Assembly (NCBI GenBank): GCA_033557465.1
Contig: CM066033.1
Location: forward strand, 229,650,109-229,714,108
Direction of reading: 5' to 3'
Length of the DNA: 64,000 nucleotides
Source of the DNA: Ichthyophis bannanicus
Lineage: Eukaryota; Chordata; Amphibia; Gymnophiona; Ichthyophiidae
How positions within the stretch are numbered: the first letter of the stretch is position 1; each line of letters begins with the position of its first letter. Shown piece by piece: positions 12,224-23,215 of the stretch. The notes beneath the pieces are model-generated. The model was not told the DNA's origin and made no database searches. It saw nothing but the letters and a program-made list of their open reading frames with translations. Both the position numbers and the translations under genes were made by a program.

Positions 12224-12540
12224 GGCCCAATATTGAAAGGGATTACCATGGTTAGCGGGCTTGCTAACCATGTTAATGCCCTTGGTTGGGATATTTAGTG
12301 GTACTAACAAGTGTGCCACTGCTGCATTCTGGGGACAGAGCGGGGGTGGCACATGGGGAGAATCGGGCAGCGGTGATATTCAGCTGTTGCTCGGTTATCT
12401 CTCTGTGGTGAAAGTCAGGGGCAGCGGAGTCTGATCTAACTTTCAGTGCTGAAGCTAACTGGGCTGCAGCTGAATATTGTTGCTGCCCGGTAGCCTCCTG
12501 GATATCCAGCTGGTCCAAATATTCAATGCCAGTGGCCATT
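12224..12540. mobile_element. Truncated PIF/Harbinger-like MITE
   Basis: It starts just after TTA (12,221-12,223) with ggcccaatattgaaaggg and carries the family interior (tggttagcgggcttgctaacc, cagcggtgatattcagctg). The right end is missing or decayed. Confidence 0.55.
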
Positions 12541-12881
12541 GCCTCCCCCCACCCTCGTTGCAGACAGAAGGGATAAGGGAAGCAGAACGGAGAGGATGAC
12601 AAGCAGTAGGAGGGGGCTGGAGCTTAAGCTGGAAAAAGCTAAGACTGATGCTGAGGGGGGCGGGGGCTGAAGCCACTCTCTGGACTTGAGCTTGGAGAAA
12701 GAGGGCTGGTGCTACAAAATTATATTTTGGGTCATTAACGGAATCCAAGGGAATCCACCTAAAAAGCCCCTACATTTTTTTTGCACTGTGAATATACTGA
12801 TAAACTCTTATTTTTCTAACTCTGGAAAGCATCTAATTACCTCAGAAATAAGTCCCTTAAAATCCAATTAAAAAGCACTTA

Positions 12882-13365
12882 GGGCCCAATATTCATCTGG
12901 GCAGGCTATGCAACGCTACGGTGCATAGCCCTGCCCTCTGACCCCTAACCCCTAACCCCAGATATTCAATGCTGCAGCGATGGCATTGAATATCCAGGTT
13001 TGGCACACAGAGGAAATTGCCGCAGAGCCTAACTGGGTAGCGGTGATATTGAACCACTACCCAGTTAACATCCGTGGCTAAACTAGGTGAATCAAAAGCT
13101 TGCCTGGTTTTAGCCCCAGATCACTAACCGGGTAGCTGTGCAATATCGCCTCTACTCGGTTAGCAGCAGTCTCCGCCTCCGCTCCACCCCGGAACGCCCC
13201 CAACATGCCCCGATACTAGCCAAATAGCATCAGGGCACGTATGGCACTTAGGAGGGGATATTCAACGGCACTAACCATGTAAATGCTGTTGAATATCTCC
13301 ATTTAAGGCATTTACATGGTTTACTGGGCTGTAAACTGAGTAAATGCCTTCCGAAAATCGGGCCC
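12882..13365. mobile_element. PIF/Harbinger-like MITE with TTA duplication
   Basis: The element is bounded by gggcccaatattc on the left and gaaaatcgggccc on the right, an imperfect terminal inverted repeat. TTA is present on both sides (12,879-12,881 and 13,366-13,368), the TWA target duplication of the PIF/Harbinger superfamily. Inside, a 14-nt direct repeat ctaacccctaaccc-like block occurs at about 12,940-12,960. No coding capacity. Confidence 0.8.
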
Positions 13366-13410
13366 TTAGAATCAGAAGCCCTAGTTATAAGTTTTCCTCC
13401 TGAATTCTTA

Positions 13411-13817
13411 GTGCCCAATATTCAAAGGTGGCAGCTAAGGCTGCTAAAGCCATTAGCCGCTAGCCACCATCACTGAACTTTAGACCCAGATATTCAATGC
13501 TGGGGCCATTAAATATCCTGGTTAGCTGGACAGTGACGACGCTAACCGGACAGCAGCAATATTCGGCCGCTCTCTGGTTAGCTTAGATTAGGTTAGGTCA
13601 GCCTTTAAAGTGCCTAATTTTTGCTGCTGCCTGGTGACTGCTGGGTGTTGCCTCCACTCTGCCCCTGGAATGCCCCGAGGCCAGCTGGCTACCATCAGGG
13701 AGTGCGGCAATGGCAGCCGCACATATTCCATGTAAGTGCTGCTGAATATCCCTGTCAGCACCATTAACATAGTCAGCAAGTTTGCTAGCCACGTTAATTG
13801 CTTGGAATATCCCCCCT
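13411..13817. mobile_element. MITE of the same family, decayed ends
   Basis: It starts after TTA (13,408-13,410) with gtgcccaatattcaaagg and ends near ttggaatatcccccc. The interior carries the family pattern of short inverted blocks (gctaaccggacagcagcaat, ttagctggacagtgacg). It is adjacent to, and in the same orientation as, the 12,882 copy. Confidence 0.6.
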
Positions 13818-14494
13818 TTGTTTTTTTTAGATTGCTTTGTGTTATTCAGAGACATATAATATCGATAGCTTGTGTGACTGTCATTGTGTTGCAGTAGTTA
13901 TTTGGTAAAAGTCAGCGATTCCTCTCTGTTACATGAGACCATGTGAATTAGTCATTCAGAGTTCATCCATATTCTGTGCCCATTCCTAGAATTAAGAAAT
14001 TTTCGTACTGTGGTGCACAGGAACGGATTGCCATATCATGGAGATCAGGCATCCCCACCCCCACCCCTCAGACTCTCATAAGTGCCTGCTTGAAGGGACA
14101 GGTGCTAAGGTTGAGGCCATCACCCCCCCCCCCTCCAATATCACCAAACCTCTCGACATCCTACATCGTGAATCTCCACTCCCCAACACCCACCTGACAT
14201 GAATCCAATCAATGGTTACTTGAACATCGATCCCCCCATTTGATGGCCCCTCTGACATCAGCAAGGACAAGCAATCCCCATTTATCAGTCTTCCTTGTAT
14301 ACTCTCAAAGGAAGCAGAAGGAACCTTGAGGTAAAAAAAGCACTGAATATTCTGAGTTGAGCTGTTCACTTTATTTGCCTTCCCATCAAAAAGAAACTTG
14401 ATCACATGATTTATCCATCACCTTTTCAGACTCCTCTTCATGATAATGGTGCGACTATGCTATTGGGGCATATTTTATCATGCACATATTAAAA
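13818..14494. other. Gene-free stretch
   Basis: It includes a short C-rich tract near 14,120-14,135. No element was recognised. Confidence 0.4.
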
Positions 14495-14657
14495 GGTCTA
14501 GTTACTAAGGTGTGCTAACATGTTAATGCATTAATTCACTGTTAACATGCTTTATCAACACACTTCCCATGTTATTCAGGGGGCTTAGATACTAATAATG
14601 CGCGGTAATGCTGAATTAATACATGTTAACGTTAGTGCATTTTAGTAACTAGATCCC
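14495..14657. repeat. Fold-back repeat
   Basis: The left half (ggtctagttactaaggtgtg) is matched by the reverse complement of the right end (gggatctagttactaaaatg), and both halves contain ctaacatgttaatg-like blocks. The size and symmetry fit a MITE. No target duplication was recognised. Confidence 0.55.
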
Positions 14658-15730
14658 TATATCTTTTTGCATTACTTGTTAAGTCGCATTTTAACATATA
14701 CATATGCGAAGGCATGCAAAACTTTATTAACACAAATCTTATTGTATAGGCCTTTTATAGGGACCCTTTTACGAAAGAGCACTATGGTGTTTACGCTTGT
14801 TTCAGTGTGTGTTAACCACATACATGGGCCTATGGTAATTGTCACTGTGCAGGCAGGACAGTAACCGTACACTGAAATGTGCATTAGTCATGAGTCTCAC
14901 AGTAGGGCAGGGTCTGTGTAGGGTTGGGATAGAGAGCTGGTGCTAACAGAAAAATTGCACTAGTAGTGCGCACTAATCACCAATGGTGCAGTTAGTATGG
15001 GGCACTAGGTGCACTCATGGTAATGCCAAGGGCCAAAATGTGCACTAAGGGGCTTCCCTGCTCGATAACTGTTGGGTACATGCTGGTCATGCCCCCACCC
15101 TTAGAGAAAGAGCCCCATAATCTCTTACCCTAAACTATTATGTTTAACATTATCACATGGAACAGTAGTTTATAAACAAACAGATCAATATTCAAACATC
15201 ACTGTCAAATGCCAGCCATGATATTTAAATTATTCACGTCTATTCAGTGCCACTCTCTGGATAGCAAATGGAGAAGGATGACAACTGCTGCTCTATGGAT
15301 AATATTCAGTGGCGCTATCCATACAATGCCAGTGAGGGGACTTATCCGCATAGCAGTGGCCGCTATAAGAAATGTGGGCCATCTGCACATGTAAGTAGTG
15401 GGTTTGCGAATGGCCAGGGCGCGCCTAGGCAGTGATTTGAGAAAAGCCACTACCTACATGTGTATGTTCACAGGATATTATTTTCAAAGGAGTACATTCT
15501 GGACATGATTACGGTAGACCTGTAAAATATGTGTGCATGTCCAGTTTGTCAGCCGCAATACATGCATTCTTTGAATGAGCTAGAGAGCGACATTTACACC
15601 TGTTTGGGGCATGATTAAATGTATACCAACTGCTCACTTAGACCTGGGGTTTGCAGGAGGGGTTGTGCTTATCGCTCTGGTGTTTTATATCTATGTGAAT
15701 TCCCTGTGGAGAGAAGCCGAGAGATGCTGA
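14658..15730. other. Gene-free stretch with MITE-like fragments
   Basis: 14,765-15,115 starts agggacccttttacgaaag and ends near cccttagagaaagagcccc, loosely symmetrical and probably another decayed MITE. 15,180-15,480 has the cagatcaatattcaaac phrase of the ATATTC family. Confidence 0.4.
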
Positions 15731-16327
15731 GGGGCATATTTACTAAAGCATGCAGGGCAGGGTTTACTGCAGGTTAAGTGGGCTGCAGTAACTGTTACCA
15801 ACATGCTAAAAGAATCGCTCAGCACCCAATGGGGCAGAGAATGGGCAGGTTAGCGGTAGAGAATGGACATTGACGGCACATTGTGGTTAGCGCAAGGGGT
15901 CATTAGTATGTGCTGATCATCAATGTTGCAGTTAGCACGAATGCACTTACTGCCACCTCAGTGGGTCACGGTAAGTGCACTTGCAGTAATTGCAACTTGA
16001 TAGTTTGATGCAGCAAGCTGCTTTTTCACTGTGGCAATTGCATGGGGACATGTTGGGAACAGTGCCATCAGTTAGCATGGGTCCATCATACCTCCTGTGC
16101 TAATTCTTGGCACTAAATGTGAGCACTCTTAGGGGTATGTTTGCTAAACTTTCTTAACGTGCGCGCCGCGTTAGTGTGCAGGATGCCATATAAGGAGTGG
16201 GCGTTTCAGTTTAAAGTAACAAAACGGGATTAGCGTGCGCGCTCTTGTGCGCCGTGCACATTAGCGCACGAGTAACGTGCGCGGGAAGCATAAGCAGGCG
16301 CGCTGATGTGCAAACAGAGGGACAGGG

Positions 16328-16398
16328 CTGCAGTACAATGGTGAAGACACTGACAGATGGTGCAGGGTTCATGGGTTCAATCCCCCACTGTAACCAAT
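16328..16398 (+). repeat. tRNA-like module 1
   Basis: The block caatggtgaagacactgac ... catgggttcaatcccccactg has an A-box-like head and a B-box-like ggttcaatccc. It nearly duplicates the block at 16,736-16,803. There is no convincing full cloverleaf, so it is treated as a tRNA-derived repeat rather than a tRNA gene. Confidence 0.5.
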
Positions 16399-16735
16399 GA
16401 ATAAGGCTGGCTGAGGCACTACCATTTATGTGTAATATTGCATTATGAGGCATTTTAATTTTATTTTAATTACTGCTGCTAGCAAACGCACTCTCAAAGC
16501 GCTGTAACATAAGGTGCTGCATAAGGCACCCCATAAGGTACCCCAGAGGGCACATTTTAAAGTGCACTGTCCGCCACGGCACCCTACAATGTTGCATAAA
16601 GGGTGGCCTATAGGGCGCCATATAGGGTGCCCTATGAGGCACGGCAAGGTCATAGCACTGTTTTTGATGGCAGCACTGTGCATTGTAACGCATGAAAATG
16701 TTCAGTAGGTGCGCTGACATGCAAGGAGAAACAGC

Positions 16736-16803
16736 AATGTAGCACAATAGTTAAGACACTGACTGATGGTGCAGGGGTCATGAGTTCAATCCCCCAGTGG
16801 GGT
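16736..16803 (+). repeat. tRNA-like module 2
   Basis: The block tagcacaatagttaagacac ... catgagttcaatcccccagtg is the better of the two related copies. It has an A box tagcacaatag and a B box gagttcaatcc about 45 bases apart, the usual spacing in tRNA genes. The acceptor and anticodon stems do not pair well. Confidence 0.5.
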
Positions 16804-17218
16804 TAATGATTACCTGTCTCAAGCATTACACTTTATTATACAGCAGTGCTGAATGAGGCATAGTGCTTTTTAATGTACATCAGTGCTGCGTGAGGCATAT
16901 GTCTTCTTACGTTACAACAGTGTTACCTGAGGCAGTCTCCTTTCTACGTTACAGCAGTGCTGCCAGGTGAAGCACCCTCACAGTGCTATAAACGTCATGT
17001 GCAGTGCAGCATGGTTACGAATGGATCAACCCTACCCTGGTAACCGCAGCACACAGTCTGCAGGATTCCTTCTGTAGCCAGCCAGGCATCTGCTCTCAGC
17101 TATAGAGCTGTGGCCCACAGGTTACCTTGCTGCCTGTGGAACCAGAGGTTGTGGGTTTGAATCCACAGTGGGGTTATTTATGAGGGCTGCCTGTGGCAGG
17201 TTTTTTAATTTAAATTAG

Positions 17219-17318
17219 TAGTGCCAGCTCAAACACCCTCACAGTGCTGTAATCTTCAGGTGCCCCATAAGGCACCTTAAGGTTACAGCACTGTGAGGGT
17301 GTTTCTGCTGGCTGTACT
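17219..17318. repeat. Inner hairpin
   Basis: The phrase aaacaccctcacagtgctgt on the left is matched by acagcactgtgagggtgttt on the right around a ccataagg centre. Arms are about 45 bases with a few mismatches. It could be a small fold-back MITE inserted between the larger arms. Confidence 0.7.
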
Positions 17319-17359
17319 ACTTGAAATTACACACAAACTGCCCCAGACAGCCCCCCATG

Positions 17360-17495
17360 TACCCTGTAAAATAGTTATCTCCAAGTTATAATGCCCTGTT
17401 CAATGTATGTCCAGTTTGTGCAATGTAAACCGCAATGGTGCAGAATAGCGCGGTATATGAGGGAATGTAAATAAATAAAGTATATTAAATAAATA
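17360..17495 (+). repeat. SINE/LINE tail fragment
   Basis: The phrases ccctgtaaaatagttatctcc and ttcaatgtatgtccag ... aatgtaaaccgcaatggtg ... gcggtatatgagg ... aaataaataaag match the 3' half of the SINE at 28,337. It is 5'-truncated. Confidence 0.7.
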
Positions 17496-19197
17496 AACCC
17501 ACTGTGGATTCAAACCACCAACCTCTGGCTTCACAGGCAGTGCAGTCACCAGTGGGCTACAGCTCTATAACTGTAAAGAAATGTCTGGCTGGCTTCAAAA
17601 TAACTTCTGCAGACTGTGTGCTGCGGTTACCAGGGTAGGGTTAGTCCTCTCGCACCCATGATGCACTGCACATGCAAAGCAGCAGTCTACAGATGATCTG
17701 AAGATGGGGTATGCACCCCCACAGCACCTAGGCCTGGTAGGAGGTACTGACCGTGTGTGTTACTGGTACAGAGTAGCTACAGACCGTCCCAGTGTGCAGG
17801 TCCTGTGCTCAACCTGAGGGTGAGGTGGGGCGCCCAGCACCATGTCCACAGCACCTGTCCCAGCTGAGATAGGCTATGCTGCAGGTCCACATTAGTGCCG
17901 GTGTGTGATAGGTGGTCCCATCAGCCACACCTATGATACACCTGTGCCCATCTGTATATCCCAGTCACGTCTGGGCCTTGTGGACTACGATGCCCATGGA
18001 ATACATATCCTGTGTGGGTGCCATGGCCACATGATTATATTTGCGGGGCGGGGCAGGGCAGGGCAGGTGCTGTTTGGACCCATAGGCGGAGTGTGTTGTA
18101 CCACCGAACCTGCCCTCTGGAACTCAGGATCCCTGCAATGGTGGCAGCAGAGGGGACCATCAACCTCAGTCCGGCTGGGGTACAGACAACCTACGGGCAC
18201 TCCAGGCAGTTCTGTACGCATCCATACTACAATAGCAGACAGACAGTAGGGCCTGAAATGCCCTATCACCATCTGACAGTCACCAGCTGCTGCACCCTGC
18301 ACGGTGCTCCAGCCATACACATACCAACTGCTAGCTACTCCATAGTGCATGTTACCAGAGAAGATATGTGCACCCAAAACATGGATGCGAGCACACCCAC
18401 CAGGCAGATATGTCAGTGTTTGGGCCCCAGAAAAGAGAACCCATATACATCACTTGACAGATACTCTATATAGCACTATGGTGGAACCTAGCCATGCTGT
18501 GGTCACTGCTCAGTCAGGGTGAGAGTGACCTCCCAGCAGGACATGCTGTGGCCACCCTGTCTGTGCAGGTGGTGGCCGGGCACTACAATGTCCCAGCCAT
18601 TGCCCTATGCCCTGTGCAGATGCATCCTGCACAGGCCGCCCTGTCCGGGCTATACCCACAGTACCTTGCTCCTCATTATACACATCGGCAGGCCGATACT
18701 GGCAACAGTGCTAGCAGTGTGGGCTGAGGAGGGTGTTGGCAGCCACCACACACTGGATAGACGGACACACACTCCCCTCACCTATGCCAGCATTGAGCAA
18801 CTATAGAGGTGTCTGGCAGCCCTGGCCACCACACCAGTCCTGGGCACAGTGCAGGCATGGCTATGGCACGCAATACTGTAGGAGTCACACCCCCCCCCAG
18901 GGTGGTAAACCCTGTCAGACAAAGGACCTGTATCACACTCCACAGACATCTGAACGGTTGCTATGATGCAGCTCACTCAGCATATTGTGCTTAACTTAGG
19001 AATTGCTATCTACCATTACTCATGGCAACCTTTTGATAGATGTGTACCGTATTCTCAGGTGTAGGGTGGCATTGCTAAGTTATGCAAGTGCTAGTATTCG
19101 GGGAAGGAAACAGGGCCCGAAGCCCTGCCTCTCCAGGTGGCTTTGGATAATGGGGCCTGTGGGTGCAGGCGTGTCTGCCCCTATTGTCCGCTGCGCT

Positions 19198-19398
19198 GGG
19201 GCAGAGGTTCCCAACTCCGGTCCTGGTGGGCCAAACACTGCTCGGGTTTTCATGATATCCTTAATGAATATGCATGAGATACATCTGCATACCATGGGGG
19301 CAGCGCATAGAAATGCAGCACAGGCATCTTTATTAGAGGCAGCATAAAACCTGAATGGTGTTTGGCCCTCCAGGACTGCATTTGGGATACTCTGCTCT
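19198..19398. repeat. Fold-back MITE, gttcccaac family
   Basis: The left end agaggttcccaactccggtc and the right end ggactgcatttgggatactc are imperfect complements. The interior (catgatatccttaatgaata, tgcatgagatacatctgcat) is typical of a palindromic dispersed repeat. No target duplication was identified. Confidence 0.6.
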
Positions 19399-19548
19399 AG
19401 GTAATGCCCCTGTTTCTGGTGTCTGTGCTCTGTTGGGTAAAATGTAGGTGTTTTGGGCCTGTTTACATCATCTGTAATAAAGGTTCTGTCTGTAGTAGCA
19501 CGTTTCAGTTGTGGGTAAAATATGGGGACTGGGTTGGCAGGAACCATA

Positions 19549-19612
19549 GCTGGGACTTGAACCTGTGACCTTTTGCTCTTGAACACACTGGCTGTGTTCA
19601 CTGCACCACACT
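19549..19612 (-). repeat. tRNA-like module, minus strand
   Basis: On the minus strand the A-box-like tggtgcagtgaa (plus 19,598-19,609) is followed by the B box ggttcaagtcc (plus 19,553-19,563). The spacing is tRNA-like but the stems are imperfect. It is one of five such modules in the 4.7 kb element. Confidence 0.5.
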
Positions 19613-20994
19613 GTGGTCACAGAAACAGTGCAGTCCCTGGAGATACCATGGTTGTTTGTCAGACAGAGCCTGTCTGTTGCAGTGCATGGCACCCACCTAC
19701 ACAGGGCTAGGCCATGGTCGGCTCTGGGCAGCTGCCACTGCCCCCCTCCACCTCCAGTACCCCTGTGCCACCATGCTGACATGCCCTTCTGCTGGTGGTG
19801 CTGGTGGTGTGCAGTCTCAAGCCATCCAGTGTGCAGGTAGGCGGCTGCCTATGGTGCGTGTTCTGGGGTAGGGGTGCCTGCATGGGCGTCCACGCTTCCC
19901 CCCAACACCGCCTGCCAATGTTCTGTGCCCTTGGGGATACCTGCTGGGTACTATCCCCTGTGACACTGTGATAAACACTCTCGTGCCCATGTTGGGCCCT
20001 CATCAGTTGCTGTCTGGCTGCTGTTCAGTTTCAGCATTCCTAAGTGCCACCTAGGCATCTGCCTAATCCGCACTGTGCCCCAGCTGCACCACAGCATGTG
20101 CCGCCTGCAGCCCTCTGTATCCCCTTTTCCAGCATCTGTCCAGTTGCCCATTTTGACATGCCCGCCCTGCTGTTGTGGAACATGTGCATGCCATAGGTAA
20201 CATGTCCAATGGAGAGGGAAACCCTGATCAGTGCTATTTCACTGTGGGATCATTCACCTTGTATGGGGACGAAACGTAGACCCTTCCAAAATTCATATTT
20301 ATTTTTTGGGGCTTTCTTGGGAGTGTTTTTTGATGTTTCCCATTACTATCACTATTGCCCAGCTTGATTATGATTTTTTTTTATTTTGTTGGGGTCATTT
20401 TCAATGTTTATTTGCACTTTTGTTCCGTGCACATGTATCACACTTATCACTCTTTTGTAGGTTTCCCTGGTTTTGCTGTACATTGCTGACAGAAATAGTT
20501 TCTTTTCCCTTTAAATCAGCTCTAACGCAAGGTTTTCACTTGCGTTAGTTTTGGCCTCGAATTTCACATCGTTAGTGTGCGGGGAGCCTCTCCCCTCCCA
20601 CTCTCCACCCATTGACTCCTTCTCTCCGCCCCTGGGGAGCCTTCCTCCGCCCTCCGGGAGCCTTTCCCCGCCTTCAGCGCTCGTTTGCGCCGCTGCACAC
20701 GTGAGCGCACACTACAGTGCATTTTTTGCCCCGTAAAATGTCATTAACGCGCGCTAAGGTACCTTAGCATGCACTAAGGTACCTTAGCACGCGCTAATTG
20801 CGCGGTGCGCATGTTAAGAAAGTTTAGTAAACATACCCCTTAGTGCACTTTAGTAAACATGCTCTGACGTTTGCTGAGGAACTAAACAGTGGGTTTCAAG
20901 ATCATTTAAGAAAAAAAATGATTTTGACCGAAACCATAGATTTACAATGGGAAAAAATTAATGAGAGATAAATATTCTAGCAAAATCCCTAACT

Positions 20995-21300
20995 AGAAAA
21001 GGGGGAATTGAAGGGCTGTGTGTATGACAGTAAACATATTTTATTTATTTATTTATTTATTTAGTTTACACTTATATACCGCTACTTCCAGCGATCAGCA
21101 GCGGTTTGATTACCAATTTGGGAGATGTCAAATCAGGACAGGAAAATTGGGTCATATATACATAGATTTAGGGTTAGGCACAGCATGCAGGGTTAGACAC
21201 TTCAAAAGTTAGGTTTACAATATTTACATATTTACAGTTCTCTAATAATTACATTTATATGTAGATGAAGTGTGAGAGAGCTGATGTTATATGATTTGGG
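20995..21300 (-). mobile_element. L2-like LINE 3' end
   Basis: The plus strand starts with (TTTA)n and reads tatataccgctacttccagc then gatcagcagcggtttgatta, the complement of the terminus of the L2-like LINE at 61.9-62.0 kb (aaaccgcttctgatcgctgg, aagtagcggtatataagtg). Only the 3' UTR appears to be present. Confidence 0.75.
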
Positions 21301-22370
21301 GAGGGGGGTTGGGCTCTGGAAATAATGCTGAGCTTTTATTCAGCAAAACCTAGAAAGCGAACAATTGACAGAGATTTTGAGTTCTACATCCTGGAAATCT
21401 GGGACATGCAATAATTTTGTAATCTTGGAAATGTAAGGAGATTTTTTGTGGGTGGGTGTGAGAAATTGTGTGAATGTGCAATTAATTTGACAAACTCTGC
21501 AAAAGTAAAGACTTTGCTGAAAGGAGAAGAAAACTGAGAGCTTATGATTTTATTTTTGAAGAGTGTTCTGAAGGCAACTGTGCTTATTGCTCTGATGTTT
21601 AAAATGACTTCTAAAATGTAGAAATGAGGATCTTCGAGAAAGGTTCTTAATTGATTCCCCCTGGATGCCCAGTTTTGTGCAATTGGGATTTATGTGTGCA
21701 AGTGCTGATATACTCGTACATCGGTGGTAAAATGGTTGTAAGCATGTGTAAGTTCTGGCACTTAGACATTCAAACCCCTGAGTGACGCCATTTCCACTGT
21801 ACATGCTGCAGACTCCTCTGGACTTCTGACATCCTTAAATATATTTTACAATAGTCTCCCCTTCAGCAAGCATTTTGTAAAATGCTTTGACAATTGTGCA
21901 TATCCTGACTTAGATGCTCCTTTTCCTACATAGATCACCTATGAAAAATTGGTCTTTAATTTCACAGCAGGTCACCCAGGTTAAGAACGTAAAAAGGTGC
22001 CTAATTTTAGCTGATTTTATAAAGACATATAACATACGGTCTTTATAAAATACCAGGTGTAAGCCATCAGAAATCGCAGCTAGATTAGAGCTGCAAATAT
22101 TTGCACCTGCTCAGGATCTGGGGTAAATGTGCACACGTACAAACTATATGAGTGTGCACGTTTTCTAAAGAAGGTGTGTACATTGTGACTTTGCTCACAC
22201 TCTGCCCAATCTCCACTGAAGAACAGGCCTGCATGTACGTCACATAAAAGTAGGCGCTGCTTTGTATACCCCACATACTTATATAAGCATATAACATGGG
22301 CTAATTCTATAAAAACCCTTTAAAATCAGATTTAATGCATGGAAAAGAGTTATAAAATTATTTTGAATGG
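21301..22370. other. Gene-free stretch
   Basis: 21,960-22,300 contains another copy of the ttttataaagacatata-type dispersed repeat. No coding capacity. Confidence 0.4.
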
Positions 22371-23000
22371 GGGGGTATTTTTTTAACAGATTGCTTAGAC
22401 AAGAGCACCTATTTTAGCCAGTTTTACAAAGGCATATAGGTGCATTTTTGTCTTTATAAAATGTTAGGGGTAAATTGGCAAAAATTGCGCTAGAAAGAAG
22501 CCATGGATGTTTACACCATCTTGAGAGCTGGAGTACTTGCGCACAATCTGTGCAACCCAGTGGTGTAAATTCTGCACAAGTAGTCCCCACAATGCAGGGG
22601 GGCCTGGGCAGAAAGGGGGCCCACACGCAGTGGCAGCGGCGCAAAAAACTTACTTTATCACGTTTGCCGCACTGCTCCACTCTTGTAAGTTCCCGCAAGC
22701 TCAGTTGCTGTTCCTCACTAGAACGAAGTCTTGCGATAATAGCTACACCATGAGACTTTGGCCTGGTGGGAAACAGCCGCTGGACCCACGGTGGACTTAT
22801 AGAGCAGAGTAGTGTGGCAAGCACGAGGTAAGTTTGCTGCCGCTGCCACCTCATGGGGGAGTCAAGGTACACCTCCGTCACTGCTGCCGCCGCAACAATG
22901 GAGAGCCCTCAGCAAAACTTTGCTTGGGAGCAATTCATTGTAACTTACACCACTGGTGCAACCACACATATTTTATAAAATGCAAATATAAGGTGGAGTG
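22371..23000 (+). repeat. Dispersed repeat interrupted by a hAT MITE
   Basis: 22,371-22,549 (taacagattgcttagacaag ... ttataaaatgttaggggt ... ccatggatgtttacaccatc) and 22,964-22,980 form one copy of a repeat also seen at 24,176-24,403. The copy resumes after the hAT MITE with cacacatattttataaaa. Confidence 0.65.
22558..22955. mobile_element. Non-autonomous hAT element with 8-bp duplication
   Basis: The ends are cagtggtgtaa and ttacaccactg, a perfect 11-bp inverted repeat. The 8-bp target duplication gtgcaacc is identical on both sides (22,550-22,557 and 22,956-22,963), which is diagnostic for hAT. The 398 bp interior is GC-rich with no transposase frame; the 155-codon minus frame across it is accidental. 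Confidence 0.9.
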
Positions 23001-23215
23001 GAGGAAAAGCCTAGTACCCCAGAGATCAGCGTTTGATTCCTTCTAGTACTTGTTGAACAAGTCACTTTACCCTCCATTGCCTTAGAAAAAAGGCCTGGTA
23101 ATCTATTTCTGGTCACACTTTGCCAAGAAATCCCAGGGGCTGCTGCATTGTCAGGAATCAGCATTGATTTGACAGCAATTAAAAGACAAAAATACAATTG
23201 TAAATTGCCTAAACT
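22992..23215 (+). mobile_element. Decayed tRNA-derived SINE
   Basis: It has a degenerate A box (aaagcctagta) and B-box-like gtttgattcc, followed by the body phrases gtcactttaccctccattgc and a decayed tail (aattgtaaattgcctaaac). Confidence 0.7.

Larger units (their letters stand above)
16996..17674. repeat. Large inverted repeat, 180-bp arms
   Basis: The left arm 16,996-17,178 starts catgtgcagtgcagcatgg and ends atccacagtggggtt. The right arm 17,496-17,674 is its reverse complement with scattered differences, ending atgcactgcacatg. Each arm contains a tRNA-like block with B box gggtttgaatcc (left) or its complement (right). The ~315 bp spacer contains a second, shorter hairpin (17,219-17,318) and a SINE-like tail (about 17,360-17,495). 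Confidence 0.8.
16132..20839. mobile_element. 4.7 kb PIF/Harbinger-like element, no transposase seen
   Basis: The ends are ggggtatgtttgctaaac (left) and gtttagtaaacatacccc (right), an inverted repeat continuing inward for about 35 bases (ctttcttaacgtgcgc against its near-complement). TTA is duplicated (16,129-16,131 and 20,840-20,842), matching PIF/Harbinger targeting. It lies inside an older MITE. I searched its open frames, of which the longest is 173 codons (19,080-19,601, minus), and saw no DDE transposase or Myb-like protein. The interior is a patchwork: five tRNA-like modules, a 180-bp-arm inverted repeat, a fold-back MITE at 19.2 kb, a SINE-like tail at 17.4 kb and repeated agtgctg / gaggca phrases at 16.8-17.0 kb. 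It is therefore probably non-autonomous; a very decayed transposase cannot be excluded. Confidence 0.7.
15731..20864. mobile_element. Small MITE split by the 4.7 kb element
   Basis: The left end is ggggcatatttactaaagc (15,731 on). The right end is gcactttagtaaacatgctc (20,845-20,864). TGA flanks both (15,728-15,730 and 20,865-20,867). The two halves (15,731-16,128 and 20,843-20,864) are separated by the TTA-flanked insertion at 16,132-20,839, so the original MITE was about 420 bp. Confidence 0.7.

Noticed and set aside
16736..16803. Functional tRNA gene
   Set aside because: A and B boxes are present, but the acceptor, anticodon and T stems do not pair as a tRNA cloverleaf.
17905..18473. Overlapping frames of 114-153 codons in the 4.7 kb element
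   Set aside because: Open on several frames in GC-rich DNA, with no conserved motif. Treated as accidental.
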